The position numbers and the translations under genes were made by a program. The notes under the pieces were generated by a model. It searched no databases. It was not told where the DNA came from and was given only the letters and a program-made list of their open reading frames with translations. A stretch of DNA of 64,000 nucleotides from assembly GCF_001899075.1 (NCBI RefSeq), contig NZ_MKVA01000002.1, positions 185,475 to 249,474 on the forward strand, in the 5' to 3' direction. The stretch is from Devosia sp. 67-54. Its GTDB lineage: Bacteria; Pseudomonadota; Alphaproteobacteria; Rhizobiales; Devosiaceae. This document shows, piece after piece, positions 34,117 through 43,558 of the stretch (within the stretch, counting starts at the first letter, position 1; every line of letters starts with the position of its first letter).

Positions 34117-34649
34117 GCACCGAGCTCTCCCAAAAACCTGCGCGCCGCCCGGATCGGGCGGCGCTTGCCGTCGCGGCGGTGCTGATCGCCGTGGGTGGCG
34201 TCATCGCCTGGGATGCGAGCCATCTCAATGCCGCGGTGCGCTATGCCCGCATCGGCCCGCAGACCGTTCCCTATGTGGTGGCGGTCGGCCTCGCCGGGCT
34301 CGGCCTCTGGACGATCATCGAGGCGCTGCGCGGCGATTTTCCCGAACGCGAGCCGCAGGAGGTCCGGCCGGTGCTGTGGATCGTCGGCGGCCTGCTGCTG
34401 CAATTGCTGACGATTCGCACCGTGGGCTTTTCGATCGCAACCGGACTGCTGTTCGCGCTGGTGGCGCGTGGCTTCGGCGAACGGCGCTGGTGGATCAGCG
34501 TTCCGGCCGGGGTGGTGATTTCGATGCTGGTCTGGCTGCTGTTTGCGCGCGGGCTGGCTCTCACCTTGCCAGGCGGGCCGCTCGAGCACGCCCTCTCCGC
34601 CGCGCTGTCGGCCCTGTTGACACTGGTCGTTCCGGGATCCGCCGCATGA
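34113..34649 (+). CDS. tctB: Tripartite tricarboxylate transporter small membrane subunit
   Basis: A 178-residue membrane protein with four predicted helices, the small TctB component. It starts at GTG 34113 overlapping the tctC stop (GTGA), and its stop overlaps the tctA start (ATGA), so all three are translationally coupled. Confidence 0.92.
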   Translation: MSTELSQKPARRPDRAALAVAAVLIAVGGVIAWDASHLNAAVRYARIGPQTVPYVVAVGLAGLGLWTIIEALRGDFPEREPQEVRPVLWIVGGLLLQLLTIRTVGFSIATGLLFALVARGFGERRWWISVPAGVVISMLVWLLFARGLALTLPGGPLEHALSAALSALLTLVVPGSAA

Positions 34650-36163
34650 ATACGCTCGATCTGCTCATCCAGGGGCTGGGCGTTGCGATCCAGCCGATGA
34701 ATCTGCTTTACGCCCTGGTCGGCGTGACCCTCGGCACGCTGGTGGGCGTGCTGCCGGGAATCGGCCCGGCGACCACGGTGGCGCTGCTGCTGCCGGTGAC
34801 CTACCGGCTCGATCCGGGCGGCTCGCTGATCATGTTCGCGGGCATCTATTATGGCGGCATGTATGGCGGTTCGACCACGTCGATCCTGCTCAATACGCCG
34901 GGCGAAAGCGCCTCGATCGTCACGGCGCTCGAGGGCAACAAGATGGCCAAGAACGGCCGCGGCGGGGCGGCGCTGTCGACCGCCGCCATCGGCTCGTTCG
35001 TCGCCGGGCTGATCGCGACCATGGCGCTGGCGTTCCTTGCGCCGTGGATCGTAAAGTTCGCCCTGGCGTTCGGGCCGCGCGAATATTTCGCGCTGATGGT
35101 GCTGGCGTTCGTCACGGTGTCGGCGGCGTTCGGCGAGTCCACCCTGCGGGGCCTGACCTCGCTGTTCGTCGGGCTGGCGCTCGGGCTCATCGGCATCGAC
35201 CAGCAGACGGGGCAGGCGCGGCTCAGCTTCGGCGTGCCCGATCTGCTCGATGGCGTCGAGGTGACGACACTGGCGGTGGCGATGTTTGCCATCGGCGAGA
35301 CGCTGTTCGTCGCGGCGCAGGGGCGGCGCGCGCCCGACCGGGTCGAGCCGGTGCGCGGCTCGCTGTGGATGAACGCGGCCGACTGGGCGCGCTCATGGAA
35401 GCCATGGCTGCGCGGCACGATCATCGGCTTTCCCATCGGCGCCATGCCGGCGGGCGGCGCCGAGATCGGGACGTTCTTTTCGTATGCGGTGGAAAAGCGG
35501 CTCTCCAGGCACAAGGACGAGTTCGGCAATGGCGCGATCGAGGGCGTCGCCGGGCCCGAGGCGGCCAACAACGCCTCGGCTGCGGGCACGCTGGTGCCGC
35601 TGTTGACGCTCGGCCTGCCGACCTCGGCGACGGCGGCGATCATGCTGGCTGGATTCCAGCAATACGGCTTGCAACCGGGCCCGCTGCTGTTCGCCACCAA
35701 CCCGCAATTGGTGTGGGGGCTGATCGCCTCGCTGCTGATCGCCAATTTCATGCTGGTCGTGCTCAATTTGCCGATGGTCGGCATGTGGGTGCGGCTGCTG
35801 GCGGTGCCGAAGCCGTGGCTCTATGCCGGCATCCTGCTGTTCGCGACGCTGGGGACGATCGGCGCCAACCCGTCGGTGGCCGAGCTGGTGATGCTCCTGG
35901 TGTTCGGGCTCATGGGCTACGGGCTCAGGGTTTTCGGCTTTCCCATCGCCCCGGTGGTGGTGGGGCTGATCCTCGGGCCGATGGCGGAACAGCAATTGCG
36001 GCGGGCGCTGGCGATCAGCCAGGGCGATGTCGGCGTGCTCGTCGCCTCGCCGATCGCCGCGGTCCTGCTCGGGCTGGCGCTGATCGCGCTGGTGCTGCCG
36101 CTGATCCTGAGGGCACGGGGCCGCGGGCAGATCCTGGCGGCGGTCGGTGCCGACGATGACTAG
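34646..36163 (+). CDS. tctA: Tripartite tricarboxylate transporter large membrane subunit
   Basis: A 505-residue membrane protein with about twelve helices, the transport channel of the TctABC system. Family motifs are [41 protein letters not shown] and [14 protein letters not shown]. It uses the ion gradient to take up citrate-like acids. Confidence 0.96.
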   Translation: MNTLDLLIQGLGVAIQPMNLLYALVGVTLGTLVGVLPGIGPATTVALLLPVTYRLDPGGSLIMFAGIYYGGMYGGSTTSILLNTPGESASIVTALEGNKMAKNGRGGAALSTAAIGSFVAGLIATMALAFLAPWIVKFALAFGPREYFALMVLAFVTVSAAFGESTLRGLTSLFVGLALGLIGIDQQTGQARLSFGVPDLLDGVEVTTLAVAMFAIGETLFVAAQGRRAPDRVEPVRGSLWMNAADWARSWKPWLRGTIIGFPIGAMPAGGAEIGTFFSYAVEKRLSRHKDEFGNGAIEGVAGPEAANNASAAGTLVPLLTLGLPTSATAAIMLAGFQQYGLQPGPLLFATNPQLVWGLIASLLIANFMLVVLNLPMVGMWVRLLAVPKPWLYAGILLFATLGTIGANPSVAELVMLLVFGLMGYGLRVFGFPIAPVVVGLILGPMAEQQLRRALAISQGDVGVLVASPIAAVLLGLALIALVLPLILRARGRGQILAAVGADDD

Positions 36164-36226
36164 CGCCAGGGCTGCCGGCATCGATGCCGGCCGTCCGCCG
36201 TCGTTCTTTCCTCAACATGTGATGCC

Positions 36227-36859
36227 GTGATGCTGGGCCTCGCCCCGTCGACCATTGCCGCCTATCTGCAGGTGATCTTCATCGATGTCGTGCTGTCGGG
36301 CGACAATGCGGTGGTGATCGGGCTCGCCGCGGCGGGCTTGCGTCTCGAGCTCAGGCGCAAGGCCATCATGATCGGTATCGTGGCGGCGACGGGGATCCGC
36401 ATCGCCTTCGCGCTGGCCGCGACGCAATTGCTGGCGATCACCGGGCTGCTGCTGGCCGGCGGGCTGCTGCTGCTGTGGGTGTGCTGGAAGATGTATTCGG
36501 AGCTGCGCGTCAGCGGCGAGGCGTCGGAGGAGGGCGAGGGCACCGGCGGGCGGCAAAAGACGCTGGGGCAGGCGATCGTGCAGATCGTGCTCGCGGACGT
36601 ATCGATGTCGCTCGACAATGTGCTGGCCGTCGCCGGCGCGGCGCGCGGCCATCTGTCGGCACTGATCTTCGGGCTGATCCTGTCGGTGGTGCTGATGGGC
36701 GTCGCGGCGTCGTGGATCGCGCGGCTATTGCACCGATTCCGCTGGATTGCGTGGGTCGGCCTCGCGATCATCGCCTATGTGGCGCTGGCGATGATCTATG
36801 AAGGCGCCGACCAGCTTGTCGGCGGACAGCTACCACACCTGCCGCTGCTCAAATCCTGA
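36227..36859 (+). CDS. TerC-family (YjbE-like) membrane protein
   Basis: A 210-residue membrane protein with about seven helices and the two TerC signatures VVLSGDNAVVIGLA and DVSMSLDNVLAVAG, whose Asp and Asn residues are thought to bind metal. Relatives export manganese. The start is GTG 36227 or ATG 36230. It is a single gene ending at a bidirectional hairpin. Confidence 0.92.
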   Translation: MMLGLAPSTIAAYLQVIFIDVVLSGDNAVVIGLAAAGLRLELRRKAIMIGIVAATGIRIAFALAATQLLAITGLLLAGGLLLLWVCWKMYSELRVSGEASEEGEGTGGRQKTLGQAIVQIVLADVSMSLDNVLAVAGAARGHLSALIFGLILSVVLMGVAASWIARLLHRFRWIAWVGLAIIAYVALAMIYEGADQLVGGQLPHLPLLKS

Positions 36860-36860
36860 C

Positions 36861-36887
36861 GGCCGGACGCGGGGAACGCGTCCGGCC
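36861..36887. terminator. Bidirectional hairpin between terC-like gene and metY
   Basis: GGCCGGACGCG, loop GGGAA, CGCGTCCGGCC: a perfect 11-bp stem between two convergent genes. There is no T-run on either side, so termination strength is uncertain. Confidence 0.65.
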
Positions 36888-36895
36888 TGAGTGTC

Positions 36896-38170
36896 CTACG
36901 CAACCTTGGCGAGGGCTTGGTCGACGTCGGCGATGATGTCGTCGATGTGCTCGATGCCGACCGAGAGGCGCACCAGATCCTCGGAGACGCCAGCGCGGGC
37001 AAGCTCCTCCGGGCTCAACTGCCGGTGCGTGGTCGAGGCGGGGTGGCAGGCGAGCGATTTGGCGTCGCCGATATTGACCAGCCTCAGGATCATCTGCAGG
37101 GCGTCGATGAACTGGCTGCCGGCGGCCGAGCCGCCCTTGATGCCGAAACTGACGATGCCGGAGGCCTTGCCCTTGGCGAGTTTCCTCGCGAGCGCGTTGT
37201 ATTTGTCGCCGGGCAGGCCGGCATAGTTCACCCAGGCGACTTTGGGGTGGTTCTTGAGATGCGTCGCCAGCGCCTCGGCGTTCTCGCAGTGGCGCTCCAT
37301 GCGGATGCCGAGCGTTTCGAGGCCCATCAGGATCAGGAAGGCGCTGTGCGGGCTCAGCGCGGCGCCGGTATTGCGCAGCGGCACGACGCGGCAGCGGCCG
37401 ATATAGGCGGCCGGCCCGAGGGCCTCGGTATAGACGACGCCGTGGTAGGACGGGTCGGGCTCGTTGAGCACGGCGAAGCGGGCCTTGTTGGCGACCCAGT
37501 CGAACTTGCCGGAATCGACGATGATGCCGCCGATCGAATTGCCGTGGCCGCCGATATATTTGGTCAGCGCGTGCACCACGATGTCGGCGCCGAAATCGAT
37601 GGGGCGGCAGAGATAGGGCGTGGCCACGGTGTTGTCGACGATCAGCGGCACGCCATGCTTGTGGGCGATGGCGGCGAGGCGCTCGACGTCGACGACGTTG
37701 CCGGCCGGATTGCCAATGGATTCGCAGAACACGGCTTTGGTCTTGTCGTCGATCAGCCGGTCGAAGGCATCGAAATCGTCGGCCTTGGCCATGCGCACTT
37801 CGATGCCCTGGCGCGGGAAGGAGTGCATGAACAGATTGTAGGTGCCGCCATAGAGCTGGCTGGTCGAGACGATGTTGTCGCCGACGCCGGCAATGGCCTG
37901 GATGGCATAGGTGATCGCCGACATACCCGAGGCCACGCACAGCCCGGCGATGCCGCCCTCCATCTCGGCGACGCGCTTTTCCAGCACGTCGGTGGTGGGG
38001 TTCATGATGCGGGTATAGATGTTACCGGGCACGGCCAGGTTGAACAGGTCCGCGCCATGCTTGGTGTCGTCGAAGGTGTACGACGTCGTCTGGTAGATCG
38101 GCACGGCGGCCGCTTTGGTGGTGGGTTCGGCCGTGTAACCGTGGTGCAGGGCCAGCGTCTCGAGCTTCAT
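36896..38170 (-). CDS. metY: O-acetylhomoserine aminocarboxypropyltransferase/O-acetylhomoserine sulfhydrylase
   Basis: A PLP enzyme that makes homocysteine from O-acetylhomoserine and sulfide, 424 residues. PLP-binding lysine K204 is in HALTKYIGGHG, and Cys/Met PLP-family motifs YTRIMNPT and SGMSAITYA are present. Together with metE elsewhere in the window it gives a direct-sulfhydrylation route to methionine. ATG 38170 was chosen by family length; no SAM riboswitch was recognised upstream. Divergent from a LysR gene by 218 bp. Confidence 0.95.
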   Translation of the reverse strand: MKLETLALHHGYTAEPTTKAAAVPIYQTTSYTFDDTKHGADLFNLAVPGNIYTRIMNPTTDVLEKRVAEMEGGIAGLCVASGMSAITYAIQAIAGVGDNIVSTSQLYGGTYNLFMHSFPRQGIEVRMAKADDFDAFDRLIDDKTKAVFCESIGNPAGNVVDVERLAAIAHKHGVPLIVDNTVATPYLCRPIDFGADIVVHALTKYIGGHGNSIGGIIVDSGKFDWVANKARFAVLNEPDPSYHGVVYTEALGPAAYIGRCRVVPLRNTGAALSPHSAFLILMGLETLGIRMERHCENAEALATHLKNHPKVAWVNYAGLPGDKYNALARKLAKGKASGIVSFGIKGGSAAGSQFIDALQMILRLVNIGDAKSLACHPASTTHRQLSPEELARAGVSEDLVRLSVGIEHIDDIIADVDQALAKVA

Positions 38171-38388
38171 GGATGTCGTCCTCTTTCGTCCCGGTCGTGA
38201 TCGATCCGGGTTGGCCTGCACAATAAACGCTGCCCCGCCGCGACCAAGGGGGTCGGGGAGACGGCCTTGCCATGGTGGGCGGCATCGGGAGCAAGCCATT
38301 CCGCGATCGGGTTGTCCCTCGCATCCGGCTTCAAACCGCGTCAAGCGAATGATATTCGGTTTGTGTACAACGATGATGCAGTGAACCA

Positions 38389-39258
38389 ATGGACATCACG
38401 CAGGCGCGGACCTTCCTCGAAATCTCCGACACCGGCAGTTTCGTGGCGGCGGCGGCGCGGCTCAACATCACGCAGACGGCGGTGAGCGCCCGCATCCGGG
38501 CGCTCGAGGAGCAGCTCGGGCGGCGGCTGTTCGTGCGCAACAAGGCCGGCGCGCGGCTGACGCCGGCCGGCGAGCGCTTCCTACGCCATGCGCGCACGCT
38601 GGTGCAGGTGTGGGACCGGGCGCGGCTGCAGGTGGCGCTGCCGCAGGGCCGCACCGACGTGGTCAGCGTCGGGGCCGAGCTCGCGCTGTGGAACCCGATC
38701 CTCGTCGACTGGCTGGTGTGGATGAAGCGCGAAGCGCCCGACATCGCACTGCGCGCCGAGGTGGATACGCCGGCGCGCCTGCTCGAGGCGGTGCATGCGG
38801 GGGCGCTGGACCTCGCGGTGCTCTATGATCCGCCGCCGCAGGGTCCGGCGATCGTGGTCGAACTGCTGCACGAGGAAAAGCTGGTGATGGTCAGCACCGA
38901 TCCACGCGGCCGGATCGACAGCGACGAGTATGTGCATGTCGATTGGGGCCCGCTGTTCCAGGCCAGCCACCAGGCGGCGTTTCCGCAGCATGCGAGCCCG
39001 GGGATCTCGACCTCGCACGGGCCGCTGGCGCTGCTGTACCTGATTCAGGCCGGAGGCGCCGGCTATTTCCGGCTGAGCGCCATCGGGCCCTATCTCGAGC
39101 ATGGCGAGCTTTACCGTATCGCTGCGGCGCCGGAATTCGCCTATTCGGTGCACATGGTCTATTCGAGCCGGGTCGAACAGGGGCTGGTCGACCTCGTCCG
39201 GCGTGGCTTTCGGACGAGCGCGGCGGCGCAGGCGAGCGAGGGGCAGGCGCGGCTCTAG
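38389..39258 (+). CDS. LysR-family transcriptional regulator
   Basis: A 289-residue regulator with N-terminal HTH (ITQARTFLEISDTGSFVAAAARLNITQTAVSARIRALEEQLGRRLFVR, given here only as residues 3-51) and a C-terminal periplasmic-binding-protein-like effector domain. It is divergent from metY, and converges with the Tim44-like gene by a 4-base overlap. Whether it controls metY is not known. Confidence 0.92.
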   Translation: MDITQARTFLEISDTGSFVAAAARLNITQTAVSARIRALEEQLGRRLFVRNKAGARLTPAGERFLRHARTLVQVWDRARLQVALPQGRTDVVSVGAELALWNPILVDWLVWMKREAPDIALRAEVDTPARLLEAVHAGALDLAVLYDPPPQGPAIVVELLHEEKLVMVSTDPRGRIDSDEYVHVDWGPLFQASHQAAFPQHASPGISTSHGPLALLYLIQAGGAGYFRLSAIGPYLEHGELYRIAAAPEFAYSVHMVYSSRVEQGLVDLVRRGFRTSAAAQASEGQARL

Positions 39259-39881
39259 CCGTCGCTGTCGGTCGCCGCCAGCCGCCATTGCGATTGCCTG
39301 GCTTCGAGGTCGCGCTCGAAGGTCCAGCGTTCGGCGCATTGCACGACGCGCCGCGGGTCGCCTTCGATCACCTGTCCCGCCCGGTCGCGCACCACCGAAA
39401 CGAGCTCGGTGGCAAAGCGGATTTCGGCCCAGGCCGTGTTGCCGGCCACGCCCGAATCGATGAGCTCGGCGCCGCGAAAGCCGATGAAGGTCAGCGACGC
39501 GACCTCGCCGCGCAGGCGCCGGGCCGCGAGGAAGGTGACAAAGTCGACACGCGCCTCATCGGTCAGCAATTGCTCGACGGATTTGAGGTCGTCATGCGCC
39601 ACCGCCGCGACGATACGCTCGTAGGCGTTGCGGGCATTGACGATGAAATCGGGCTCGCTGTGGCCGGCGACGCGAAGCGGGACCGGCCGCTCCGCCGCAG
39701 ACGCCTCCGGCGGCGGGACCAGCACGTCGCCGCCGGGCAGGCCGATCATCGCAAGGCGGTGCCGCAGATCGTCCTTGTCGTCGGGATCGGCGTTGGCGGC
39801 ATCGCGCAGAAAGACCCACAAGCCGGCGATGGCGAAGATGATGACGATGTTGAACACCGCGAGGGCATCAAGCTCTTGCAT
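39255..39881 (-). CDS. Tim44/TimA-domain membrane-anchored protein
   Basis: A 208-residue protein with one N-terminal helix (residues 9-26) and a C-terminal Tim44-like domain (about 75-205; DFIVNARNAYERIVAAVA and ERDLEARQSQWRLAATDS are recognisable ends). Alphaproteobacterial TimA relatives are inner-membrane proteins of uncertain role. Located 8 bp after ctaD, in the same direction, suggesting co-transcription with an oxidase gene. Confidence 0.85.
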   Translation of the reverse strand: MQELDALAVFNIVIIFAIAGLWVFLRDAANADPDDKDDLRHRLAMIGLPGGDVLVPPPEASAAERPVPLRVAGHSEPDFIVNARNAYERIVAAVAHDDLKSVEQLLTDEARVDFVTFLAARRLRGEVASLTFIGFRGAELIDSGVAGNTAWAEIRFATELVSVVRDRAGQVIEGDPRRVVQCAERWTFERDLEARQSQWRLAATDSDG

Positions 39882-39889
39882 CGGACGGC

Positions 39890-41506
39890 TCACGCATGCT
39901 CGGACGAGGCCTCGTCGAAGCGCGGCAGCACGTTGTAGGTGTGCTCCGGCGGCGGCGAGGTCAGCGTCCATTCCAGCGTGGTGGCGCCCTCGCCCCAGGG
40001 GTTGGCGACGGCGGGACGCTTGCGGACGAACGCCTCGATCATGGTGGCGACGAAGAGGATGACGCCGAAGGTCGAGATGTAGGCGCCGATCGAGGAGACG
40101 AGGTTCCACATCGCATAGGCGTCGGGGTAGTCGACGTAGCGGCGCGGCATGCCGGCGAGGCCGAGGAAATGCTGCGGGAAGAAGACGATGTTGACGCCGA
40201 TGAACATCGTCCAGAAGTGCAGCTTGCCCAGTTTCTCGCTGTACATGTAGCCGGTCATCTTGGGGAACCAGTAGTAGAGGCCGGCGAAGATGGCGAAGGC
40301 GGAGCCCAGCGACAGCACGTAGTGGAAGTGGGCGATGACGTAATAGGTGTCGGTCAGCGAGTGATCGACCCCGGCGCTGGCCAGCACCACGCCGGTGACG
40401 CCGCCGATGGTGAACAGCATGATGAAGCCGGTGGCCCACAGCATGGGCGTGCGGAAGGTGATGGAGCCGCCCCACATGGTGGCGAGCCAGGAGAACACCT
40501 TCACGCCCGTCGGCACGGCGATCACCATCGAGGCGAACATGAAGTAGCCCTGGACGTTGAGGCTGAGCCCGGTGGTGAACATGTGGTGGGCCCAGACCAC
40601 GAAACCGATGCCGCCGATGGCCACCATGGCATAGACCATCGCCATGTAGCCGAAGATCGGCTTTTTCGAGAAGGTCGAGATCACGTGGCTGACGATGCCG
40701 AAGGCCGGCAGGATCATGATGTAGACTTCGGGGTGGCCGAAGAACCAGAACAGATGCTGATAGAGGATCGGATCGCCGCCGCCTTCGGGCTCGAAGAATG
40801 TGGTTCCGAAATTGCGGTCGGTCAGCAGCATGGTGATGGCGCCGGCGAGCACCGGCAGCGACAGCAGCAGCATGAAGGCGGTGACCAGCATGCCCCAGGC
40901 GAAGAGCGGCATCTTGTGCAGCGTCATGCCGGGCGCGCGCATGTTGAAGATGGTGGTGATGAAGTTGATGGCGCCCAGGATGGAACTCGCGCCCGCAAGG
41001 TGGATGGCGAGGATGACGAAATCGACCGCCGGGCCGGGCTCGCCGATGGTCGAGTAGGGCGGGTAGATGGTCCAGCCGCCGCTGTGGCCGTTGGAGCCGG
41101 CCGGGCCCTCGACGAACAGCGAGACGAGAAAGAGCAGGAAGGCGGCGACCAGCAGCCAGAACGAGACGTTGTTCATGCGCGGGAATGCCATGTCGGGCGA
41201 GCCGATGAGCAGCGGCACGAACCAGTTGCCGAAGCCGCCGATCAGCGCCGGCATCAGCACGAAGAAGATCATCACCAGGCCATGGGCGGAGACCACAGCG
41301 TTGTAGGCGTCGGTGTCGTGGAACAGTTGCAGCCCGGGTTGCTGCAGCTCGAAGCGGATGAGGAAGGACAGCGCGGTGCCGAGCAGGCCGGCGAGTACGG
41401 AGAACACCAGATAGAGGGTGCCGATGTCCTTGTGGTTGGTCGAGAAGGCCCATCGCCTCACCTGCATCGAGAACGATGACGGGGCGGGGGTCTCGGCGAT
41501 ATCCAT
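39890..41506 (-). CDS. ctaD: Cytochrome c oxidase subunit I (aa3-type)
   Basis: The catalytic subunit of haem-copper oxidase, 538 residues, twelve helices. Haem and Cu_B ligands and the proton path are recognisable: [22 protein letters not shown] with the Glu of type A1 oxidases and the cross-linked Tyr, WAHHMFTTG, and [12 protein letters not shown]. Subunits II and III (ctaC, ctaE) and haem O/Cox11 assembly genes are not next to it. The upstream DNA is AT-rich with a 15-nt inverted repeat. Confidence 0.97.
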   Translation of the reverse strand: MDIAETPAPSSFSMQVRRWAFSTNHKDIGTLYLVFSVLAGLLGTALSFLIRFELQQPGLQLFHDTDAYNAVVSAHGLVMIFFVLMPALIGGFGNWFVPLLIGSPDMAFPRMNNVSFWLLVAAFLLFLVSLFVEGPAGSNGHSGGWTIYPPYSTIGEPGPAVDFVILAIHLAGASSILGAINFITTIFNMRAPGMTLHKMPLFAWGMLVTAFMLLLSLPVLAGAITMLLTDRNFGTTFFEPEGGGDPILYQHLFWFFGHPEVYIMILPAFGIVSHVISTFSKKPIFGYMAMVYAMVAIGGIGFVVWAHHMFTTGLSLNVQGYFMFASMVIAVPTGVKVFSWLATMWGGSITFRTPMLWATGFIMLFTIGGVTGVVLASAGVDHSLTDTYYVIAHFHYVLSLGSAFAIFAGLYYWFPKMTGYMYSEKLGKLHFWTMFIGVNIVFFPQHFLGLAGMPRRYVDYPDAYAMWNLVSSIGAYISTFGVILFVATMIEAFVRKRPAVANPWGEGATTLEWTLTSPPPEHTYNVLPRFDEASSEHA

Positions 41507-41605
41507 GGTCCGGCTCTTTGCTGCGTGCCTCGCGCGCGGCGGCCGGGAGGGGCCGTCGCCGACGCTTTCGCCGGCCAGCTAATGCTGCACTTTTATATAT
41601 GACAA

Positions 41606-41620
41606 ACGAATATTATTCGT
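41606..41620. promoter_or_regulatory. 15-nt inverted repeat in the ctaD upstream region
   Basis: ACGAATA-T-TATTCGT is a perfect inverted repeat 100 bp upstream of ctaD, in an AT-rich island. TTATTCGTCG recurs 31 bp further on (41613-41622 and 41644-41653), about three helical turns. A regulatory role is inferred; no regulator is known. Confidence 0.4.
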
Positions 41621-41682
41621 CGTTATACGCAGTATTGTTGCTGTTATTCGTCGAGCGGCGGCGGCATGCGGTAGCCAAGGCG

Positions 41683-43095
41683 TCAGGCCGGCTCGGGCGT
41701 GGGGGCTTGCGGCTGTGGTTGGTCGCAGGTGTCGTTGATCCAGGCCCGAAGCTCGGACAGGCCGGTGCGCAAATCATTGTCGGGAAGCCGTGGGATCAGG
41801 CGTCCGAGGTGGTCCTGCAGGATACCGGCCCCCACCGCCTCGATATGCTGCGACGCGGCGACGGACTGCGGCCAGGCAGATGCAAGACCGGCGAGCCAGC
41901 GGGCGAGCGCCTTGCTGCGAGGCCCGAAGGGCGGCGCATTCCTGGCCACCTCGTGGCCAGCCACGTTGCGCAGCAGCGCCTGCAATTCGCCGAGCAGTTT
42001 CGTCATCTCCTCGGCAATTTCGCCCGCTTCGAGCTGGCCGACATAGGCGCCGCTCATTTCACCGATGTAGCAGACGGGCGAGGCGAGCTCGTTGGCGGCG
42101 TCGCGCGCGGCGGCGGCCCCGATCGGCGCGGTGTCGGCTTCGGCGAGCAGGGCGCCGATGATGTCGGCGGCGGGGCGGATCGCCGAGATGCTGCCGACGC
42201 CGGTGCCGGCGTAAAGAGCCATGGATTCGAAGTCGCCGGTCATCGAGCGCAGCGGCGAGTCGGTGCTGAACAGGTAGATCGGGCGGCCGTCCTCCTCGCC
42301 GATGACGACACGCCGATCAGGCGCGTCCGGCCCCCGCTCGCCGGCGGCCACGGCGCTCGACAGCACGCGCACCCTGGCGCCGATCGGCCAGTTGATGTGG
42401 AAGGTGTCGGTGAGCAGCGTGTCGCTGGCGGCGGCAAGCAGCAGGCGCTGCTTGTGGTATTGGTGGGCGAAGGATTCCTCGGCGGCCATCAGCGCCGTGC
42501 CGAGCACGACGCCTTCGGCGCCGAGCGCGGTGGCGGTGACGAGATCGTCGCCGCGGGCAAGGCCGCCTGCGGCCAGTACCGGGATATCGACGGCGGCGAC
42601 CACGTCCGGCAGCAGCCGTGCGAGCGGGATGGTGCCGCGTACATGCCCGCCGGCCTCGCATCCCTGGGCGATGACGATTGCGGCGCCGGCGTCCCGTGCC
42701 GCCGCGGCTTCGGCGGCGGAGCCGACCTGGTAGACGACGCATATGCCGGCGTCGGTCAGCCGGCGCACCAGCGCTGCGTCGAAATCCCAGAACAGCGCCA
42801 CCGCCGGCACCTCGAGCTCGAGGATGGTGTCGACCTGCTGCTCGAGCAGCAGCCGGTCGGTGGCGGCGGGAATGATGTTGACGCCGAAGCGCTCGATGCC
42901 GCGCCGGCGCACCGCCTCGACTTCGCGCCGGATCAGCGCCGGCGGCTCGCGCACCATGCCGAGAAAGCCGAAGCCGCCGGCTTCGCTGACGGCGGCGACC
43001 AGCTCCGAGCGGGCGACGCCGCCCATGCCGGCGAGCACCAATGGGTGCCGGCAGCCGAGCAGGGACAGGATGCGGCTTGGCGCACGGTCAGTCAT
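41683..43095 (-). CDS. Nitronate monooxygenase-like flavoprotein (2-nitropropane dioxygenase family)
   Basis: A FMN-dependent TIM-barrel enzyme, 470 residues from ATG 43095. The FMN and substrate motifs are seen in VLAGMGGVARSELVAAV, IAQGCEAGGHVRGTI, VLAAGGLARGDDL and GAEGVVLGTALM. Beyond about residue 335 is an extension of some 130 residues unlike the short form of the enzyme. It overlaps the DUF488 gene by 8 bp, so both are one operon. Oxidises nitronates or a related acid; the true substrate is unknown. Confidence 0.88.
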   Translation of the reverse strand: MTDRAPSRILSLLGCRHPLVLAGMGGVARSELVAAVSEAGGFGFLGMVREPPALIRREVEAVRRRGIERFGVNIIPAATDRLLLEQQVDTILELEVPAVALFWDFDAALVRRLTDAGICVVYQVGSAAEAAAARDAGAAIVIAQGCEAGGHVRGTIPLARLLPDVVAAVDIPVLAAGGLARGDDLVTATALGAEGVVLGTALMAAEESFAHQYHKQRLLLAAASDTLLTDTFHINWPIGARVRVLSSAVAAGERGPDAPDRRVVIGEEDGRPIYLFSTDSPLRSMTGDFESMALYAGTGVGSISAIRPAADIIGALLAEADTAPIGAAAARDAANELASPVCYIGEMSGAYVGQLEAGEIAEEMTKLLGELQALLRNVAGHEVARNAPPFGPRSKALARWLAGLASAWPQSVAASQHIEAVGAGILQDHLGRLIPRLPDNDLRTGLSELRAWINDTCDQPQPQAPTPEPA

Positions 43096-43453
43096 GCGGT
43101 GCAGCTTCGTCCAGAACCTGCTTGAGCACAACCGCCTGGTTGTGGGCCTCGTCATGCGCCGAATAGAGCAGCGTTACACGATGCCTGGCGGCGAGCTGGT
43201 GGAGTTGCGCCAGCAGGTCGGCGTGGGACTGGAGCTCCGCGCGATAGCGGCGGGCAAATTCGGCGAATCGCTCGGGATCGTGCCCGAACCATTGGCGCAG
43301 GGCCGTGCTCGGGCCGATGTCCTTAAGCCAGAGATCGATCCCGGCGTCGGCCTTGCGGATGCCGCGTGGCCACAGGCGGTCGACCAGCACGCGCTGGCCA
43401 TCCGCGTCGTCCGCGGGCAGGTAGATGCGCTTTATCCGAAAGCTGCCGGTCAT
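43088..43453 (-). CDS. DUF488 (YeaO-like) family protein
   Basis: A 121-residue DUF488 protein. Typical sequences are IKRIYLPADDADGQRVLVDRLWPRG and LLYSAHDEAHNQAVVL. First gene of a leftward pair with the nitronate monooxygenase-like gene. Function unknown. Confidence 0.9.
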   Translation of the reverse strand: MTGSFRIKRIYLPADDADGQRVLVDRLWPRGIRKADAGIDLWLKDIGPSTALRQWFGHDPERFAEFARRYRAELQSHADLLAQLHQLAARHRVTLLYSAHDEAHNQAVVLKQVLDEAAPHD

Positions 43454-43558
43454 GCTTCACCGCCACCCAAGATGCCGCAAGGCGCCAATGTAGGCAGGCG
43501 GCACCGCCGCAGGTAAGGGCAAATCGCAGGCCGCAACGTCGCAGGGCGCGGGCTGCCC

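Noticed and set aside
38171..38388. SAM riboswitch before metY
   Set aside because: No SAM-II or SAM/SAH consensus core could be identified in the 218-bp leader.
39896..41479. 527-codon plus-strand frame over ctaD
   Set aside because: Reverse-strand shadow of a membrane protein, rich in Gly, Asp, Glu, His, and without domains.
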